Positions 36,159 through 46,935 of a DNA stretch of 64,000 nucleotides are shown in pieces (within the stretch, counting starts at the first letter, position 1; the number at the start of each line of letters is the position of its first letter). The position numbers and the translations under genes were made by a program. Under the pieces are notes generated by a model. The model was not told the origin of the DNA. It did not search any database and was given only the letters and a program-made list of their open reading frames with translations. Origin of the DNA: Dickeya poaceiphila (GTDB taxonomy: Bacteria > Pseudomonadota > Gammaproteobacteria > Enterobacterales > Enterobacteriaceae); the NCBI RefSeq assembly GCF_007858975.2, contig NZ_CP042220.2:2108001-2172000 (forward strand). Reading direction: 5' to 3'.

Positions 36159-37892
36159 GTGAATGCTTCTTCTGAGCAAGATCGTTCGTTATTCGGTGTA
36201 CTGCGTCAGTTCCGCCGCAGTTTCTGGAGCGTCGGAATTTTCAGCGCCATTATCAACCTGCTGATGCTGGCACCTTCGGTTTATATGTTGCAAGTGTATG
36301 ACCGGGTGTTGGCGTCAGGCAATGGCGTCACTCTGCTGATGCTGACGTTGCTGATGGTGGGGCTGTGTGCCTTCATGGGTGCGCTAGAGTGGGTTCGCAG
36401 CCTTCTGGTCGTGCGTTTGGGCACCCGTATCGATCTGGCGCTCAATCAGGATGTCTTTAATGCGGCGTTTGCCCGTAATCTGGAAGCAGGCGATGGCCGT
36501 GCCGGGCTGGCATTGACCGATCTGACGCTGCTACGCCAGTTTATTACCGGCAACGCCCTGTTTGCCTTTTTCGATGTGCCGTGGTTCCCATTGTTTTTAC
36601 TGGTGCTGTTTTTGCTACACCCGTGGTTGGGGTTGTTGGCACTAGGAGGAACGGTAGTGCTGGTGGTGCTGACCTGGTTAAACCAGCGCCTGACCAGTCA
36701 GCCGCTGGCGGAAGCCAACCAACAGTCGCAGCAGGCGACCCACCTGGCGGATGCGCAGTTGCGTAATGCCGATGTTATTGAAGCGATGGGAATGCTGAGC
36801 AATCTGCGTCAGCGCTGGCTGGCGCGTCATTATCGCTTTATTTCTCTGCAAAACCTGGCCAGTGAGCGTGCCGCCGCGGTCGGTGGGGCATCCAAGTACA
36901 GTCGCATTGCGTTGCAGTCGCTGATGCTGGGGTTGGGAGCATTGCTGGCGATTGAAGGCAAAATTACGCCGGGGATGATGATTGCCGGCTCAATTTTGGT
37001 TGGTCGGGTACTTAGCCCTATCGATCAACTGATTGCAGTATGGAAACAGTGGAGCAGTGCGCGCATTGCCTGGCAACGTCTGACCCGGTTGATTGCCGCC
37101 TATCCACCGCGTTCAATCGGGATGGCGTTGCCTGCGCCGGAAGGGAATCTGAGTGTCGAACAGGTTTTGCTGCGATCAGCACAGGACAATGGCAAAGCTC
37201 GCTTGCAGAATATCCATTTTTCACTACGGGCTGGCGAAACGCTGGTGATTCTGGGGGCATCCGGTTCCGGCAAATCGTCGCTGGCTCGCTTGCTGGCCGG
37301 TGCGCAAGCGCCGACACAAGGCAAAGTGCGTTTGGATGGTGCAGATCTTAATCTTGTGGATAAAACCGTATTTGGGCCTGCCATTGGTTATTTGCCGCAG
37401 GATGTGCAGTTGTTCAGAGGAACGCTGGCGGAAAACATTGCCCGGTTTGGCGATGCCGTGCCGGAAAAAGTGGTGGCGGCTGCAAAACTGGCGGGAGTAC
37501 ATGAACTGATTCTGTCATTACCGAATGGCTATGACACGGAATTGGGCGAGGGCGGTAGTGGTTTGTCCGGCGGCCAACGCCAGCGTATCGGTCTGGCGCG
37601 TGCCATGTACGATGAACCCTGTCTGCTGATTCTGGATGAACCGAACGCCAGCCTTGATAGTGAAGGCGATCAGGCCCTGATGCAGGCGATTGTCGTGTTG
37701 CAAAAACGGGGTGCTACCGTGGTGTTGATCACCCACCGTCCGGCGTTAACTACGCTGGCGCAAAAGATTCTGATCCTCCATGAGGGCCATCAGCAGCGTA
37801 TAGGGTTAGCACGGGATGTGCTGACGGAATTACAGCAGCGCAGTGCCGCCAATCAGGCCCGGATGAACACCCCGGCTGTGATGCCGCAATGA
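36159..37892 (+). CDS. prtD: Type I secretion ABC transporter PrtD
   Basis: 577 residues from a GTG start with AAGGAG upstream. The membrane domain (about 20-310) has six helices, including [27 protein letters not shown]. The ATPase domain (about 330-560) has Walker [20 protein letters not shown], the signature [15 protein letters not shown] and Walker [14 protein letters not shown]. It is the inner-membrane motor that recognises the C-terminal signal of RTX proteases and drives export. Next in the operon come the adaptor (13 bp downstream) and the outer membrane channel. Confidence 0.97.
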   Translation: MNASSEQDRSLFGVLRQFRRSFWSVGIFSAIINLLMLAPSVYMLQVYDRVLASGNGVTLLMLTLLMVGLCAFMGALEWVRSLLVVRLGTRIDLALNQDVFNAAFARNLEAGDGRAGLALTDLTLLRQFITGNALFAFFDVPWFPLFLLVLFLLHPWLGLLALGGTVVLVVLTWLNQRLTSQPLAEANQQSQQATHLADAQLRNADVIEAMGMLSNLRQRWLARHYRFISLQNLASERAAAVGGASKYSRIALQSLMLGLGALLAIEGKITPGMMIAGSILVGRVLSPIDQLIAVWKQWSSARIAWQRLTRLIAAYPPRSIGMALPAPEGNLSVEQVLLRSAQDNGKARLQNIHFSLRAGETLVILGASGSGKSSLARLLAGAQAPTQGKVRLDGADLNLVDKTVFGPAIGYLPQDVQLFRGTLAENIARFGDAVPEKVVAAAKLAGVHELILSLPNGYDTELGEGGSGLSGGQRQRIGLARAMYDEPCLLILDEPNASLDSEGDQALMQAIVVLQKRGATVVLITHRPALTTLAQKILILHEGHQQRIGLARDVLTELQQRSAANQARMNTPAVMPQ

Positions 37893-37905
37893 CAGAGATT
37901 AACTC

Positions 37906-39252
37906 ATGACAAGCGTGGATGTAACGACACAGGATGAAGTAAACGAAACGGCAATGCGTGAGTGTGCCATTCGTGACGAAGAGCGGGCGTTACGGTTGGG
38001 ATGGTGGTTGGCGCTTGTTGGTTTTGGCGGTTTTCTATTGTGGGCATTGCTGGCACCGCTGGATAAAGGGGTCGCGGTCGCAGGCAATGTCGTGGTGTCC
38101 GGCAATCGCAAAGTAATCCAGCACATGCAGGGCGGGATTATTGACCGGATTCAGGTGAAGGAAGGCGACCGCGTTGTTGCAGGTCAGGTATTGTTGACAC
38201 TGAATGCAGTTGATGCGCGTACCACCAGCGAAGGGCTGGGTTTCCAGTATGATCAACTGATTGCCCGTGAAGCCCGGTTACTGGCGGAACAACGTAATCA
38301 ATCGTCGCTGGTGGAGACGCCACGACTGGTTCAGGCGCGTCAACGGCCTGAAATGTCCACCATCATAGCATTGCAGGCGGATCTGTTGCGTAGTCGTCAG
38401 TTGGCGCTGAAGCTGGAAACAGAAGGGGTTCGCGCCAGTATCGATGGTATGGAAACATCTCTTAGCGCATTACAAAAAGTGATGACCAGCAAACAGTCTG
38501 AGCAAATGGCGTTAAATCATCAGTTGCAGGGGCTGCGACCATTGGCGACAGATAACTATATTCCACGCAATAAAATGCTGGAGACAGAACGAATGTTTGC
38601 ACAAGTCAGCGGCGAACTGGCGCAGGTTAGTGGCGAAATGGGGAGAACCCGACACGATATTCAGCAGCAAAAATTACGTATTGCTCAACGTCAGCAGGAA
38701 TACGACAAAGAGGTTAACAGTGAATTGTCGGATGTGCAGGCCAGGCTGAATGAAGTGATCAGTCAGCGTGAGAAGGCGGATTTCAATCTGGCTAATGTGC
38801 AGGTGCGTGCCCCGGTTGCCGGCACCGTGGTGGATATGAAGATTTTCACCGAAGGCGGGGTGATCGCTCCAGGGCAGGTGATGATGGAAATCGTTCCAGA
38901 GGATCAACCGCTGCTGGTAGATGGTCGTATTCCGGTTGAAATGGTAGACAAAATACGGACCGGATTGCCAGTGGAGTTGCAGTTTACTGCGTTCAGCCAG
39001 AGCACCACGCCGCGGGTACCGGGTACGGTGACTCTGCTTTCCGCTGATAGGCTAGTAGATGAAAAAGACGGTACGCCTTACTACAGCCTGCGCATTCAGG
39101 TGAGTGAAGAAGGCAGGCGCTCGTTACATGGGCTGGAAATTAAACCCGGTATGCCGGTGCAGGGATTTGTCCGTACTGGAGAGCGTTCGTTTATCAATTA
39201 TCTGTTTAAGCCCTTGATGGATCGTATGCATCTGGCGTTGACGGAAGAATAG
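37906..39252 (+). CDS. prtE: Type I secretion membrane fusion protein PrtE
   Basis: 448 residues, the same length as known PrtE. A short cytoplasmic N-terminus precedes one membrane helix at about 31-50 (GWWLALVGFGGFLLWALLAP). Then come a lipoyl-type half (VAVAGNVVVSGNRKVIQHMQ ... GDRVVAGQ), a long alpha-helical coiled-coil section (about 120-280) and the second lipoyl half and beta-barrel (VQVRAPVAGTVVDMKIFTEGG). It bridges PrtD and PrtF across the periplasm. prtF follows 12 bp later. Confidence 0.97.
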   Translation: MTSVDVTTQDEVNETAMRECAIRDEERALRLGWWLALVGFGGFLLWALLAPLDKGVAVAGNVVVSGNRKVIQHMQGGIIDRIQVKEGDRVVAGQVLLTLNAVDARTTSEGLGFQYDQLIAREARLLAEQRNQSSLVETPRLVQARQRPEMSTIIALQADLLRSRQLALKLETEGVRASIDGMETSLSALQKVMTSKQSEQMALNHQLQGLRPLATDNYIPRNKMLETERMFAQVSGELAQVSGEMGRTRHDIQQQKLRIAQRQQEYDKEVNSELSDVQARLNEVISQREKADFNLANVQVRAPVAGTVVDMKIFTEGGVIAPGQVMMEIVPEDQPLLVDGRIPVEMVDKIRTGLPVELQFTAFSQSTTPRVPGTVTLLSADRLVDEKDGTPYYSLRIQVSEEGRRSLHGLEIKPGMPVQGFVRTGERSFINYLFKPLMDRMHLALTEE

Positions 39253-39264
39253 CGGAAGGAATAC

Positions 39265-40653
39265 ATGCGAAGGACAGTGTTATTACTAGCAATTGTGTTA
39301 TCTCTGTCGGGCGGCACTGCTCAGGCAATGGGGCTGCTGGATGCATGGGAACTGGCACTGCGTAATGATGCACAGCTTCGGGCTGCCGGTTTTGAGCGTG
39401 ATGCTGGTCAGGAAGAGGTGGCAATTGGCCGTGCTGGATTGCTGCCATCGTTACAGTACAGCTATGGTGCCAATTACAGCCATTCCAAAGTGACACAACG
39501 AGATCGGACGCTGAATAACACGACCCAACGCGATTACGATAACTATGTCTCGACGTTGACGCTGCGTCAGCCGCTGCTGGATTATGCCGCCTGGGCACGT
39601 TACCAACAGGGGATTACCCGAAAACTGATGGCCGATCAGCGATTTCGTGATCGCAGTCAGGAACTGATGGTACGTTTGTATCAGTCCTGGAGCGAAGCGC
39701 TGCTGGCGCAGGAAAAACTGATGCTGCTGGATGCGCAGCGCCGCGCCTATCAGGAGCAACTGGTGCTGAACCGGCGTTTATTGGCAGCGGGTGAAGGAAC
39801 ACAGACCGATCTGCGTGAAACGGAAGCACGTTACACTGTCACAGAGGCGCAGCGTATCGAGCAGGCAGATACGCTGGATGCCGCCATGACCACTCTGGAA
39901 AACATGCTTGGTTCACCACTACAGATTCATGATTTATCACCGTTGGTGCTGGAAGCGTTGCCGGATAATGTGACTGAAAACCGCTCGTTGACGCAGTGGC
40001 GTGAGCTGGCAGTTCGGCATAACGCGAAGCTGGCGGCGCAACGTGAAACTGTCGATTACAGTCGCTATGAAATTGAGCGTAACCGCGCGGGTCATCTGCC
40101 GACGTTGGATCTGGTCGCGTCCACCCGTAACAGTTTGTCGGAGTCCGAATACAACTATAATCAGAAATACGATACCCAGACCGTTGGATTGCAAGTCCGT
40201 GTACCGTTGTATTCCGGTGGCGCTGTTTCCGCGTCAATGCGTCAGGCAGCGGCGGAATACCAGCAAAGTCAGGCTGAGCTGGATAATCAGACCCGCCAGA
40301 CCTTCGCTGAGCTACGCCGCCAGTTCAATCTGTGTACCAACGGGGCTGCCAGAATCCGTGCCTGGCAGATGAGTGTGGCTGCGGCAGAGGAAACCATCCG
40401 TGCCACGCGGCAAAGCGTTGCGGGAGGAGAGCGTATCAATCTTGATGTGCTGATGGCAGAACAAGAATGGTACAACGCCAGACGCGAGCTGGCGGAGGTT
40501 AAATATCGTTGGCTTCAGGCATGGTTGAGTCTGCGCTATACCGCCGGTACGTTGAACGAACAAGATATGATGCAATTGGCTGCCTGGTTTCAACCTGTTG
40601 CTGCTGCTAATAAGAATAGGGTAAAGACGACACCCGGAAATAAAGCAAACTGA
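39265..40653 (+). CDS. prtF: Type I secretion outer membrane channel PrtF
   Basis: 462 residues, a TolC-family protein with a signal peptide (MRRTVLLLAIVLSLSGGTAQA). It shows the two structural repeats of long periplasmic helices; ARYQQGITRKLMADQRFRDR, LLQAGEGTQTDLRETEARY-like and ERINLDVLMAEQEWYNARRE segments are typical. It forms the exit duct for the protease. It ends the inh-prtDEF gene run; about 315 bp with RNA-hairpin potential separate it from the protease gene. Confidence 0.97.
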   Translation: MRRTVLLLAIVLSLSGGTAQAMGLLDAWELALRNDAQLRAAGFERDAGQEEVAIGRAGLLPSLQYSYGANYSHSKVTQRDRTLNNTTQRDYDNYVSTLTLRQPLLDYAAWARYQQGITRKLMADQRFRDRSQELMVRLYQSWSEALLAQEKLMLLDAQRRAYQEQLVLNRRLLAAGEGTQTDLRETEARYTVTEAQRIEQADTLDAAMTTLENMLGSPLQIHDLSPLVLEALPDNVTENRSLTQWRELAVRHNAKLAAQRETVDYSRYEIERNRAGHLPTLDLVASTRNSLSESEYNYNQKYDTQTVGLQVRVPLYSGGAVSASMRQAAAEYQQSQAELDNQTRQTFAELRRQFNLCTNGAARIRAWQMSVAAAEETIRATRQSVAGGERINLDVLMAEQEWYNARRELAEVKYRWLQAWLSLRYTAGTLNEQDMMQLAAWFQPVAAANKNRVKTTPGNKAN

Positions 40654-40825
40654 TAATGTTTTTTGCGTTAATTCGTATAACTGTCACAAATTTGATTTCC
40701 CAGGCTGTTGGGAAAGCGTAATGCGTCATTAAATTCGCTGATTAGAATAATTTCTGACGCTGACGATTTAATGGCGAGATATATCACAGATAAAGCAGTG
40801 GAGTGCAAAAACAACCACTAAAGGT

Positions 40826-40891
40826 ATTAAACAGGGTGGTATCACTATATCACTATCCTGTTTAATAAGATTTCTGCGGAAATCTTATTAA
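40826..40891 (+). promoter_or_regulatory. Two overlapping hairpins upstream of the protease gene
   Basis: ATTAAACAGG (40826-40835) pairs with CCTGTTTAAT (40857-40866). TTAATAAGATTTC (40862-40874) pairs over 13 bp with GAAATCTTATTAA (40879-40891), loop TGCG. The two stems share bases 40862-40866, so the full stems cannot form together in one RNA. The second may be the prtF terminator. The arrangement also has the shape of an attenuator for the protease gene, whose start codon is 78 bp further on. Confidence 0.5.
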
Positions 40892-40935
40892 TAATGTCAT
40901 TCTGACAGAGCTTTGCCTGCTCTGAATAACAATGA

Positions 40936-42411
<1,476 letters not shown>

Positions 42412-42432
42412 TGAACGCCTAAAAATATCGTT

Positions 42433-42457
42433 CAGGGCAGTTCATCTGCCCTGTTTT
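42433..42457 (+). terminator. Terminator of the protease gene
   Basis: CAGGGCAG-TTCAT-CTGCCCTG followed by TTTT, an 8-bp perfect stem, 22 bases after the protease stop codon. Confidence 0.9.
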
Positions 42458-42514
42458 ATCATTTACATAGCATAGCGATGCGGTTTACTAAGATCATCGG
42501 CAGGTCGTTATGTT

Positions 42515-42537
42515 ATTTTAGTTACAACATACAATAA
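42515..42537 (-). other. Ter site (Tus-binding), left border of the fork trap
   Basis: The minus strand reads GTATGTTGTAACTAAAA, which contains the 16-base core GTATGTTGTAACTAAA shared by E. coli TerA, TerB and TerD, including the G at position 6 whose paired C flips into Tus. The base before it is T where E. coli sites usually have A. On this strand the site should block forks moving right to left and let left-to-right forks pass. It lies between the convergent protease and kup genes, 5 kb left of dif. Confidence 0.9.
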
Positions 42538-42650
42538 TCCAGCATACAACTTACCGGATTAGCATCTACGATTTAATCGTCGGACAGGAAGGTTTATCCG
42601 GGCTTACACGCAAATGCGTCACTCTGTTCAGCAAATGCCATATCAACGGT

Positions 42651-42676
42651 ATGCAGGGGAGCAATTTCCCCTGCAT
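42651..42676 (-). terminator. Hairpin after kup
   Basis: A perfect 10-bp inverted repeat ATGCAGGGGA/TCCCCTGCAT with a 6-base loop lies 17 bases after the kup stop codon. There is no T-run. Confidence 0.55.
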
Positions 42677-42693
42677 AATGAAGTGTGAAGTGA

Positions 42694-44562
42694 TTAGATG
42701 GCGATACGTCGGCCAATTTCGATTACCTGGTCGCCTGGCAACTGGTAATACTCCGTGACATGCAGACTGTTTCGCATCATCCAGGCAAACAGGTAGGACT
42801 GCCAGTGAGGCAGGGCATCGGTACCATCCTTGGCGACAATAGATTCATGGCCAATATAATAAGTCACTGACTCATGGTCGGTACAATTTTGTAACGGCGG
42901 CGTTTGTTTTAGCAACTCAGGAATATTCGGTTTTTCCATAAACCCATAATAAGCTACACCTTGCCAAAACCCAGGGTGTTTCTCTATCAAAACCAGCTTA
43001 TCTTCCTGTCTTACCCTTGGTACATCAAGAACCTGAATTGTAAGAGAAATGATTTTTTCATGTAGTGCGTGGTTGCGCTTAACATGCCAACGCATGACTG
43101 GCGGAGCTACATTCTGCACACGGGTCAGAAATATGGCAAAACCTGGCACACGTGAAATCCCGTTCGCGGGTAACGACGACAAAAATTCGTCCACCGATTG
43201 TGTTTTTTCCACCACGGTTTGTGAAACACGAGTCGCGCCTCGACGCCAGATAAACATGATGCCGAAAATCAGAATGGCCAACAGCAGCGGAACATAGCCG
43301 CCATCGAATACTTTCAGCATATTGGCAACACAAAACCCTACGTCAATAAAGATGAAAACAGCAGTAATGCTCAGGCTCAGCAGCCGATTCCAGTGCCAGA
43401 TTTTCCTCATTGCCATATACAGTAGCAGCGTGGTCATCAACATCGTAATAGAAACTGCAATACCATAGGCAGCGGCTAGCCGCTCTGATGACCGGAAAAA
43501 AATGACCAGACTCAGCGTCACTGCCATCAATAGCCAATTCACGGTTCCCAGATAAATTTGGCCATAGCTTTGCTCTGCAGTTTGGGTGATCTGCATCCTG
43601 GGAAGCCAGCCTAACTGAATAGCCTGACGAGTCATCGAGAATGCACCGGAGATAATCGCCTGGCTGGCAATGATGGTGGCCAGGGTTGCCAGTACAATCA
43701 ATGGCATTTGTAATGATGGTGGGCATAGACGATAAAAAATATTATTGCTGACATCAGCACCGGATAAAATAAACGCAGCCTGACCTGCGTAATTGAGCAG
43801 CAGGCAAGGCAGGGCGATGACATACCAGGCAATCCAGATAGGTTTGCGGCCAAAATGGCCCATATCGGCATACAGTGCTTCCGCCCCGGTGACACACAAA
43901 AATACTCCGCCCAAAATTAACAAGCCGATATGTCCATGGGTGACGAAAAACATCAGAGCATAAACAGGGTTCAACGCCAGGAGAACGGTTGGATAATTAA
44001 TGATGCTTCTGATCCCCAACAGTGCCAATACGGCAAACCACAGCAGCATCACCGGAGCGAAAAATTGACTGATTTTAGCTGTGCCCAGCGGCTGAATGGC
44101 GAAGAGCAGAACCAGCAAAGCCAGTGTCAACGGCAGGATGTAGTTGGCGGTTTCGGGCAAGGCCAGTTCCAACCCTTCCAATGCTGATAGCACCGAGATC
44201 GCTGGCGTAATCGCGCCATCACCGTAGATAAATGCCGCGCCGAGCAGACCGGCGGCAATAATCCATTTCTGACGTTTGGGTTGGTTACTCTGTAGCAATG
44301 ACATCAGTGCCAATACGCCGCCTTCACCTTTATTGTCGATCCGCATAGCGAATAGCGCATATTTGATCGATGTAACGATAATCAGCGTCCAAAACAAGGT
44401 AGAAAGCAGGCCCAGGATAGTGTCTGGCTGCGTGGTATCGTTAGCTAATTCTATTACGGTATTGAAGGTATAAAGTGGGCTGGTACCTATATCGCCAAAA
44501 ACAATGCCCAGGGCGGAAATAGCCAATAATCCTGGTGATTTTTCTTGCTGTGTATGAGTCAT
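42694..44562 (-). CDS. kup: Low-affinity potassium transporter Kup
   Basis: 622 residues from the ATG at 44562; E. coli Kup is also 622 aa. The longer frame to 44787 adds 75 non-conserved residues and is rejected. The opening LLAISALGIVFGDIGTSPLYTF carries the GDIGTSPLY family signature. About 12 membrane helices follow (to about 430), then a C-terminal cytoplasmic domain. It is a K+/H+ symporter, most useful under acid or low-turgor conditions. The gene stands alone, convergent with the protease gene, with a Ter site in the gap. Confidence 0.96.
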   Translation of the reverse strand: MTHTQQEKSPGLLAISALGIVFGDIGTSPLYTFNTVIELANDTTQPDTILGLLSTLFWTLIIVTSIKYALFAMRIDNKGEGGVLALMSLLQSNQPKRQKWIIAAGLLGAAFIYGDGAITPAISVLSALEGLELALPETANYILPLTLALLVLLFAIQPLGTAKISQFFAPVMLLWFAVLALLGIRSIINYPTVLLALNPVYALMFFVTHGHIGLLILGGVFLCVTGAEALYADMGHFGRKPIWIAWYVIALPCLLLNYAGQAAFILSGADVSNNIFYRLCPPSLQMPLIVLATLATIIASQAIISGAFSMTRQAIQLGWLPRMQITQTAEQSYGQIYLGTVNWLLMAVTLSLVIFFRSSERLAAAYGIAVSITMLMTTLLLYMAMRKIWHWNRLLSLSITAVFIFIDVGFCVANMLKVFDGGYVPLLLAILIFGIMFIWRRGATRVSQTVVEKTQSVDEFLSSLPANGISRVPGFAIFLTRVQNVAPPVMRWHVKRNHALHEKIISLTIQVLDVPRVRQEDKLVLIEKHPGFWQGVAYYGFMEKPNIPELLKQTPPLQNCTDHESVTYYIGHESIVAKDGTDALPHWQSYLFAWMMRNSLHVTEYYQLPGDQVIEIGRRIAI

Positions 44563-45288
44563 ATGCACATCCAGGTGAAAAGTTGGAATCAGGAAAACAG
44601 CTGTATAATCATAGTGTATGATGGTTATATTTATCTGGCTGTGACAGCACCGTAATTCTGCATAACATGAGAAAATATAAAGAAGCGTAAAGTGATGCGA
44701 GGTGCAGTAAGGTGCAGCCTGGGGACGATGTGGGATATTTGAGTCAGAACAGCACGATGCCGTTACCATTGAAGCTGGTGACGACACGCCAGACCGGTTT
44801 TTTGTGCATAAAAATGACTAACTGACCGGAGGGGCCGAACAATGGCGGAGTACCACTGAATGTAGGGAGATTGAATTTCGCACCGTGATTGCCCCATATG
44901 AGCCAGATCACATAACGGCGGATTCTGTCAGACAATGCTGGTGTACAGTCGAACTGCTGGCTGGACTGGTTGGGCAACACTACTTTGCTCACGATTCTGT
45001 CAGTAGTGTGTTTTATGCGTGGAATGCTATTTCTACTGTGATATGATTAATCTATTGTCCCATTAGGATTATTTCAATTGTCATTTTTTAATCTGGGTAG
45101 TCTCCAATATATTCGCACGCTATGGATTACTCTCGACGTTTATCCATTGAGTTGGACAATTTTCTTGTCGCTGGCTCAATTTTTGTGCATTAGCTACGGC
45201 ACGAATGCTTATTGATAGAGACCGATTCAAATAAAAAATAACATGTAGCTTAATTTTATGGAATATATAACAAAGAGAAGTTAATAAA
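44563..45288. promoter_or_regulatory. Long intergenic region upstream of kup and the acyltransferase gene
   Basis: About 725 bp. It holds the leftward kup promoter, a doubtful 82-codon leftward frame (44744-44992) and the rightward promoter of the acyltransferase gene. The right half is AT-rich. No known operator or RNA element was recognised. Confidence 0.35.
44744..44992 (-). CDS. Doubtful small protein, 82 residues
   Basis: The frame opens with ATG at 44992 and gives MSKVVLPNQSSQQFDCTPAL... with a Trp-rich middle (RRYVIWLIWGNHGAKF) and a closing KKPVWRVVTSFNGNG. The composition is not obviously that of a shadow frame, and no other gene covers this stretch. But I see no good ribosome site and recognise no family. 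It could be a real small protein, a degraded gene or chance. Confidence 0.3.
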   Translation of the reverse strand: MSKVVLPNQSSQQFDCTPALSDRIRRYVIWLIWGNHGAKFNLPTFSGTPPLFGPSGQLVIFMHKKPVWRVVTSFNGNGIVLF

Positions 45289-46293
45289 ATGGAATGGCTC
45301 TATATAGCTAGAATTGTAGCAACTTTTGCTGTTATTGTTTTACATGTCTCTGCTTATACTGTGAGTTTGGCCGATATTGGGAATTTCTCCTGGTGGACAG
45401 GAAATATCTATGATTCACTAGTGCGTTGGTGTGTCCCTGTTTTTATTATGATTAGTGGGGCGCTATTGCTTTCTCCTGAAAAAATTGAAGATCTATCTTA
45501 TTTTTATAAAAAAAGAGTAAGTAAAATATTTTACCCCCTATTGTTTTGGTCTGTTTTTTTTATTTTATGGGGGATTGCAAAGGCAAAATTCAATGGTGGC
45601 GGAGAAGGGGATATACTAAAAAACATGATGAATGGAAGACCTTATTATCATATGTGGTTTTTATATATGATAATAGGTATATATATATTCACTCCATTCA
45701 TCAGAACTCTGGTGATTAATACCAGCGAAGATAAATTGTTGTTTTTTATCTTTTTGATGTTTGTCTTTTGTTCTTTGACTGATATGTATAATTTTTTCAC
45801 CGGAAATAATAACCCGTTATTTACCAGTGAGTTTATTTATTACATTCCTTATTACGTTTGTGGGCACTTAATTGCGAAAAAAAACACAACCAAACCTCTT
45901 TCATTTCATATTTTATTATTCTTTTTATCATTTGTCTTAACTTGTGTTTGCTGTTATTTATTATCATCTGCATCAGGAAAAGAGGCAGGCCTCTATTTTT
46001 ATAATTACTTAAGTTTTAATGTTATTATTATGTCAATTTCCTTTATGTGGATTTTGAAATCCTGTCATTTAAATAACGTTCACAATGATAAGTTGAAATT
46101 TCTATCCGATATTAGTCTGGGTGTGTATTTAATTCATCCTGTTTTTATTGAGATTTTTTATTATCTGGCCGCAAAACGGTGGATTGACCAATCTATCTTC
46201 GCTATACCACTGATGTCTGTTATTGTTTTCTTTTGTTGCATGATTTCAGTTCTTTTTATAAAGAAAATTCCTTATCTAAGGAGAGTGGTGTGA
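45289..46293 (+). CDS. Membrane acyltransferase (acyltransferase-3 family, WecH/OafA-like)
   Basis: 334 residues with about ten hydrophobic helices. The start IARIVATFAVIVLHVSAY holds the family R-x10-H motif. RWCVPVFIMISGALLL and PYYHMWFLYMIIGIYIFTPFI match the first conserved blocks of acyltransferase-3 proteins such as E. coli WecH. SLGVYLIHPVFIE near residue 280 is the usual C-terminal block. It should acetylate (or otherwise acylate) a surface sugar. The gene is markedly richer in A and T than its neighbours, with many TTT and ATA codons, which suggests recent acquisition. No glycan genes adjoin it. Confidence 0.88.
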   Translation: MEWLYIARIVATFAVIVLHVSAYTVSLADIGNFSWWTGNIYDSLVRWCVPVFIMISGALLLSPEKIEDLSYFYKKRVSKIFYPLLFWSVFFILWGIAKAKFNGGGEGDILKNMMNGRPYYHMWFLYMIIGIYIFTPFIRTLVINTSEDKLLFFIFLMFVFCSLTDMYNFFTGNNNPLFTSEFIYYIPYYVCGHLIAKKNTTKPLSFHILLFFLSFVLTCVCCYLLSSASGKEAGLYFYNYLSFNVIIMSISFMWILKSCHLNNVHNDKLKFLSDISLGVYLIHPVFIEIFYYLAAKRWIDQSIFAIPLMSVIVFFCCMISVLFIKKIPYLRRVV

Positions 46294-46506
46294 TTTTCAG
46301 CATTCTCAAAAACCAGAAATACAAGCTCAATGCTTCGGGACACTGAGCCTGCTCATATGGCGGGATATGCGTCTATATCCTGCACAGTCATCTCATTTTT
46401 GGTGTTTTTCAAATTCTCAGCAATATTTCTCTCGCCCATTCGTCTACTACATCACAAGGCATGATTCATTAGTCTAATGGGGTAAAACACGATGAGAGGT
46501 ATTGAT

Positions 46507-46935
46507 ATGCGCAAGCACGGTCATGGATTTAGTGGACACCGGATGGCGAAGCCGTTGCTGATGGCAGGCGGGTTGTTTGTATTGCTGGGACTGCTGGTTA
46601 TGTCTCTATGGAATACGTTGCTGCCGACGATAGTCGGTGTGAAAAGTATTGATTTCTGGCAGGCACTGGGAATGTTGGTTCTGAGTCGCATCCTATTCGG
46701 CGGTCTGGGATTTCGGCCAGGAATGTTTGGTATGGTGCGTGAGCGTCGCCGTATGCACGAACGTTGGATGCAAATGACGCCTGAACAGCGCGAAGAATTT
46801 ATCCAACAACGGCGCGAAGGTTTTGGTCGTCGCGATCATCGTGATCACTGTGGCTGGCATGGGCATCGTGATGATAAGGTCGATTCTCGATCACAGGCGA
46901 CAGATTCTACCCCCCAAAAGCCTGAAGCTGAGTGA
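46507..46935 (+). CDS. His-rich small inner membrane protein, partner of an ECF sigma factor
   Basis: 142 residues from the ATG at 46507 (AGAGG seven bases upstream); 46492 is an alternative start. Two hydrophobic helices (about 13-36 and 47-63) are followed by a basic, hydrophilic C-terminal half with RERRRMHERWMQMTPEQREEF, then a His/Asp-rich tail (RRDHRDHCGWHGHRDD) that could bind metal. The stop overlaps the GTG start of the sigma factor gene, so the two are coupled. It may replace an anti-sigma factor; I recognise no anti-sigma domain, so this is inference. Confidence 0.82.
   Translation: MRKHGHGFSGHRMAKPLLMAGGLFVLLGLLVMSLWNTLLPTIVGVKSIDFWQALGMLVLSRILFGGLGFRPGMFGMVRERRRMHERWMQMTPEQREEFIQQRREGFGRRDHRDHCGWHGHRDDKVDSRSQATDSTPQKPEAE

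Noticed and set aside
44562..44787. A 75-residue N-terminal extension of Kup
   Set aside because: Kup proteins begin close to the GDIGTSPLY motif; the extra residues are Cys/His-rich and unlike a transporter N-terminus.
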